A stretch of DNA of 64,000 bases from Streptomyces rubradiris (GTDB taxonomy: Bacteria; Actinomycetota; Actinomycetes; Streptomycetales; Streptomycetaceae). Shown one piece after another: positions 63,453 through 64,000 of this stretch. The stretch is from NCBI RefSeq assembly GCF_016860525.1, contig NZ_BNEA01000015.1:4638001-4702000 (forward strand). Direction: 5' to 3'. Under the pieces are notes generated by a model. That model was not told where the DNA came from. It searched no databases and saw nothing but the letters and a program-made list of their open reading frames with translations. The stretch's first letter is position 1. Every line of letters starts with the position of its first letter. The position numbers and the translations under genes were made by a program.

Positions 63453-63647
63453 ATGGCTGATCGCGGCTGGTACGACGACAGTGATTACCACGAAGCAGTT
63501 CAGCGGGCCGAACGGGCGACACGGTCCGGCTGGTCAGCGATCGCCTGGACTACAGGAGCGCTCGGTTGTGTGCTGATCGCCATCGCCGTTCTCTGTGTGG
63601 TCGCGGTCGTCGCGTGCCTCTACGTCGTAGTGGCGAGCGATTACTGA
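63453..63647 (+). CDS. Small single-helix membrane protein
   Basis: A 64-residue protein: acidic/polar N-terminus (DRGWYDDSDYHEAVQRAERATRS) and one long hydrophobic segment (AIAWTTGALGCVLIAIAVLC and onward). ATG follows AGAGGGGGAATC. No family recognised. It lies between the integrase remnant and the tRNA and could be cargo of the former element. Confidence 0.6.
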   Translation: MADRGWYDDSDYHEAVQRAERATRSGWSAIAWTTGALGCVLIAIAVLCVVAVVACLYVVVASDY

Positions 63648-63755
63648 GTAGCCACCAAGCACGGGTGCGGTCACTGATTGTCCGGGGCGCTCCTTGGGAG
63701 ATGTGGCATCCGCGTGGCATCAGTGGCACGCGTGCGGCACAACCCCGGACACGAC

Positions 63756-63798
63756 GAAGGGCCGGCCTGGGAGGAAACCCCTCCTGAGCCGGCCCTTC
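63756..63798. terminator. Terminator downstream of the tRNA gene
   Basis: GAAGGGCCGGC (63756–63766) and GCCGGCCCTTC (63788–63798) form an 11-bp perfect stem, with an internal GGAGG/CCTCC helix in the loop. It ends 7 bases from the tRNA 3' end. Confidence 0.85.
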
Positions 63799-63804
63799 TC
63801 TCTG

Positions 63805-63877
63805 TGCCCCCGGCAGGATTCGAACCTGCGACACCCGCTTTAGGAGAGCGGTGCTCTATCCCCTGAGCTACGAAGGC
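63805..63877 (-). tRNA. tRNA-Arg (anticodon CCU)
   Basis: A 73-base cloverleaf on the minus strand. Acceptor arms GCCTTCG and CGGGGGC pair with two G–U pairs, discriminator A; D-arm GCTC/GAGC; anticodon stem CCGCT/AGCGG with loop CTCCTAA (anticodon CCT); T-arm GCAGG-TTCGAAT-CCTGC. No encoded CCA. tRNA-Arg(CCU) is a frequent integration site for actinomycete elements, consistent with the integrase relic next to it. The following 123 bases to the window end show no gene. Confidence 0.97.
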
Positions 63878-64000
63878 CGGGTGGTGATCGACCGGTGAGG
63901 GTCGGGTCGCCGTCGTCAGTGTAGCGGGTGGTGTGCTCGGTGTACCGGGGGTCCGGTCGGGCGAGGGGCGGGTCTTGTCGGGGCGTCGTTAGGGTGGGGG

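Overview
This window is a stretch of Streptomyces chromosome. The evidence is very high GC with G/C in almost every third codon position, many GTG starts, stop/start (GTGA, ATGA, TGATG) overlaps, and an unmistakable afsK–afsS–afsR set. It also carries a bifunctional FO (coenzyme F420) synthase, an XRE/DUF397 pair, a Cys-type glutathione peroxidase and a tRNA-Arg(CCU). Gene order from FO synthase to the glutathione peroxidase is what I recall for the chromosomal core of S. coelicolor, so most of the window is core rather than plasmid or prophage.

Positions 1–38595 are dominated by an acyl-CoA/lipid-type catabolic region. It holds SDRs, two acyl-CoA dehydrogenases, a Zn alcohol dehydrogenase, an NDP-forming acyl-CoA synthetase, two enoyl-CoA hydratases, two thiolase-fold proteins, two DUF35 (Zn-ribbon/OB) partners, a FadD-type ligase, a flavin reductase, a flavin monooxygenase, two luciferase-like oxidoreductases, an amidohydrolase-2 protein, a D-aminoacylase-like protein and an aldehyde dehydrogenase. 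Nine copies of one 15-bp palindrome, CTGAC-N5-GTCAG, lie in front of these genes and nowhere else that I saw. I read it as the operator of one regulon, probably of a TetR-type repressor. The true substrate cannot be named from sequence. Interspersed housekeeping or unrelated genes include two MFS transporters, a GlxA-type regulator, a methyltransferase, a PdxH-like oxidase, an F420-type nitroreductase, a LysE exporter with a divergent Lrp regulator, a TetR regulator and a VOC protein. The antibiotic regulators afsK (20857–23298), afsS (27601–27786) and afsR (27981–30944) sit in the middle of this catabolic region, with four catabolic genes between afsK and afsS.

Positions 38714–41808 hold a compact type VII-secretion-like set: an EspC/WXG-type small protein, a WXG protein carrying a papain-like Cys/His/Asn domain, a lipoprotein resembling a chagasin-type cysteine-protease inhibitor, and a small unknown. 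Positions 41777–60499 are core functions: PHP phosphoesterase, FO synthase, a degenerate L,D-transpeptidase-like protein, DUF2165, ADP-ribosylglycohydrolase, a sodium:solute symporter, a large membrane protein, a D,D-carboxypeptidase with a huge acidic N-terminus, GPP34, XRE/DUF397, glutathione peroxidase, a frameshifted ArsR-like regulator and its divergent MFS gene.

Positions 60534–63877 look like the eroded end of an integrated island: a lower-GC, translationally coupled three-gene operon (dual-OB protein plus two DUF488 proteins, with TTA codons), a chimeric and frameshifted tyrosine-integrase remnant, a small membrane protein, and the tRNA-Arg(CCU) gene that probably served as the integration site. 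Two window-wide habits stand out: many genes look leaderless, with a TANNNT box 6–7 nt before the start codon, and several genes carry tandem repeats at or across their 3' ends. No unannotated stretch exceeds about 300 bases.
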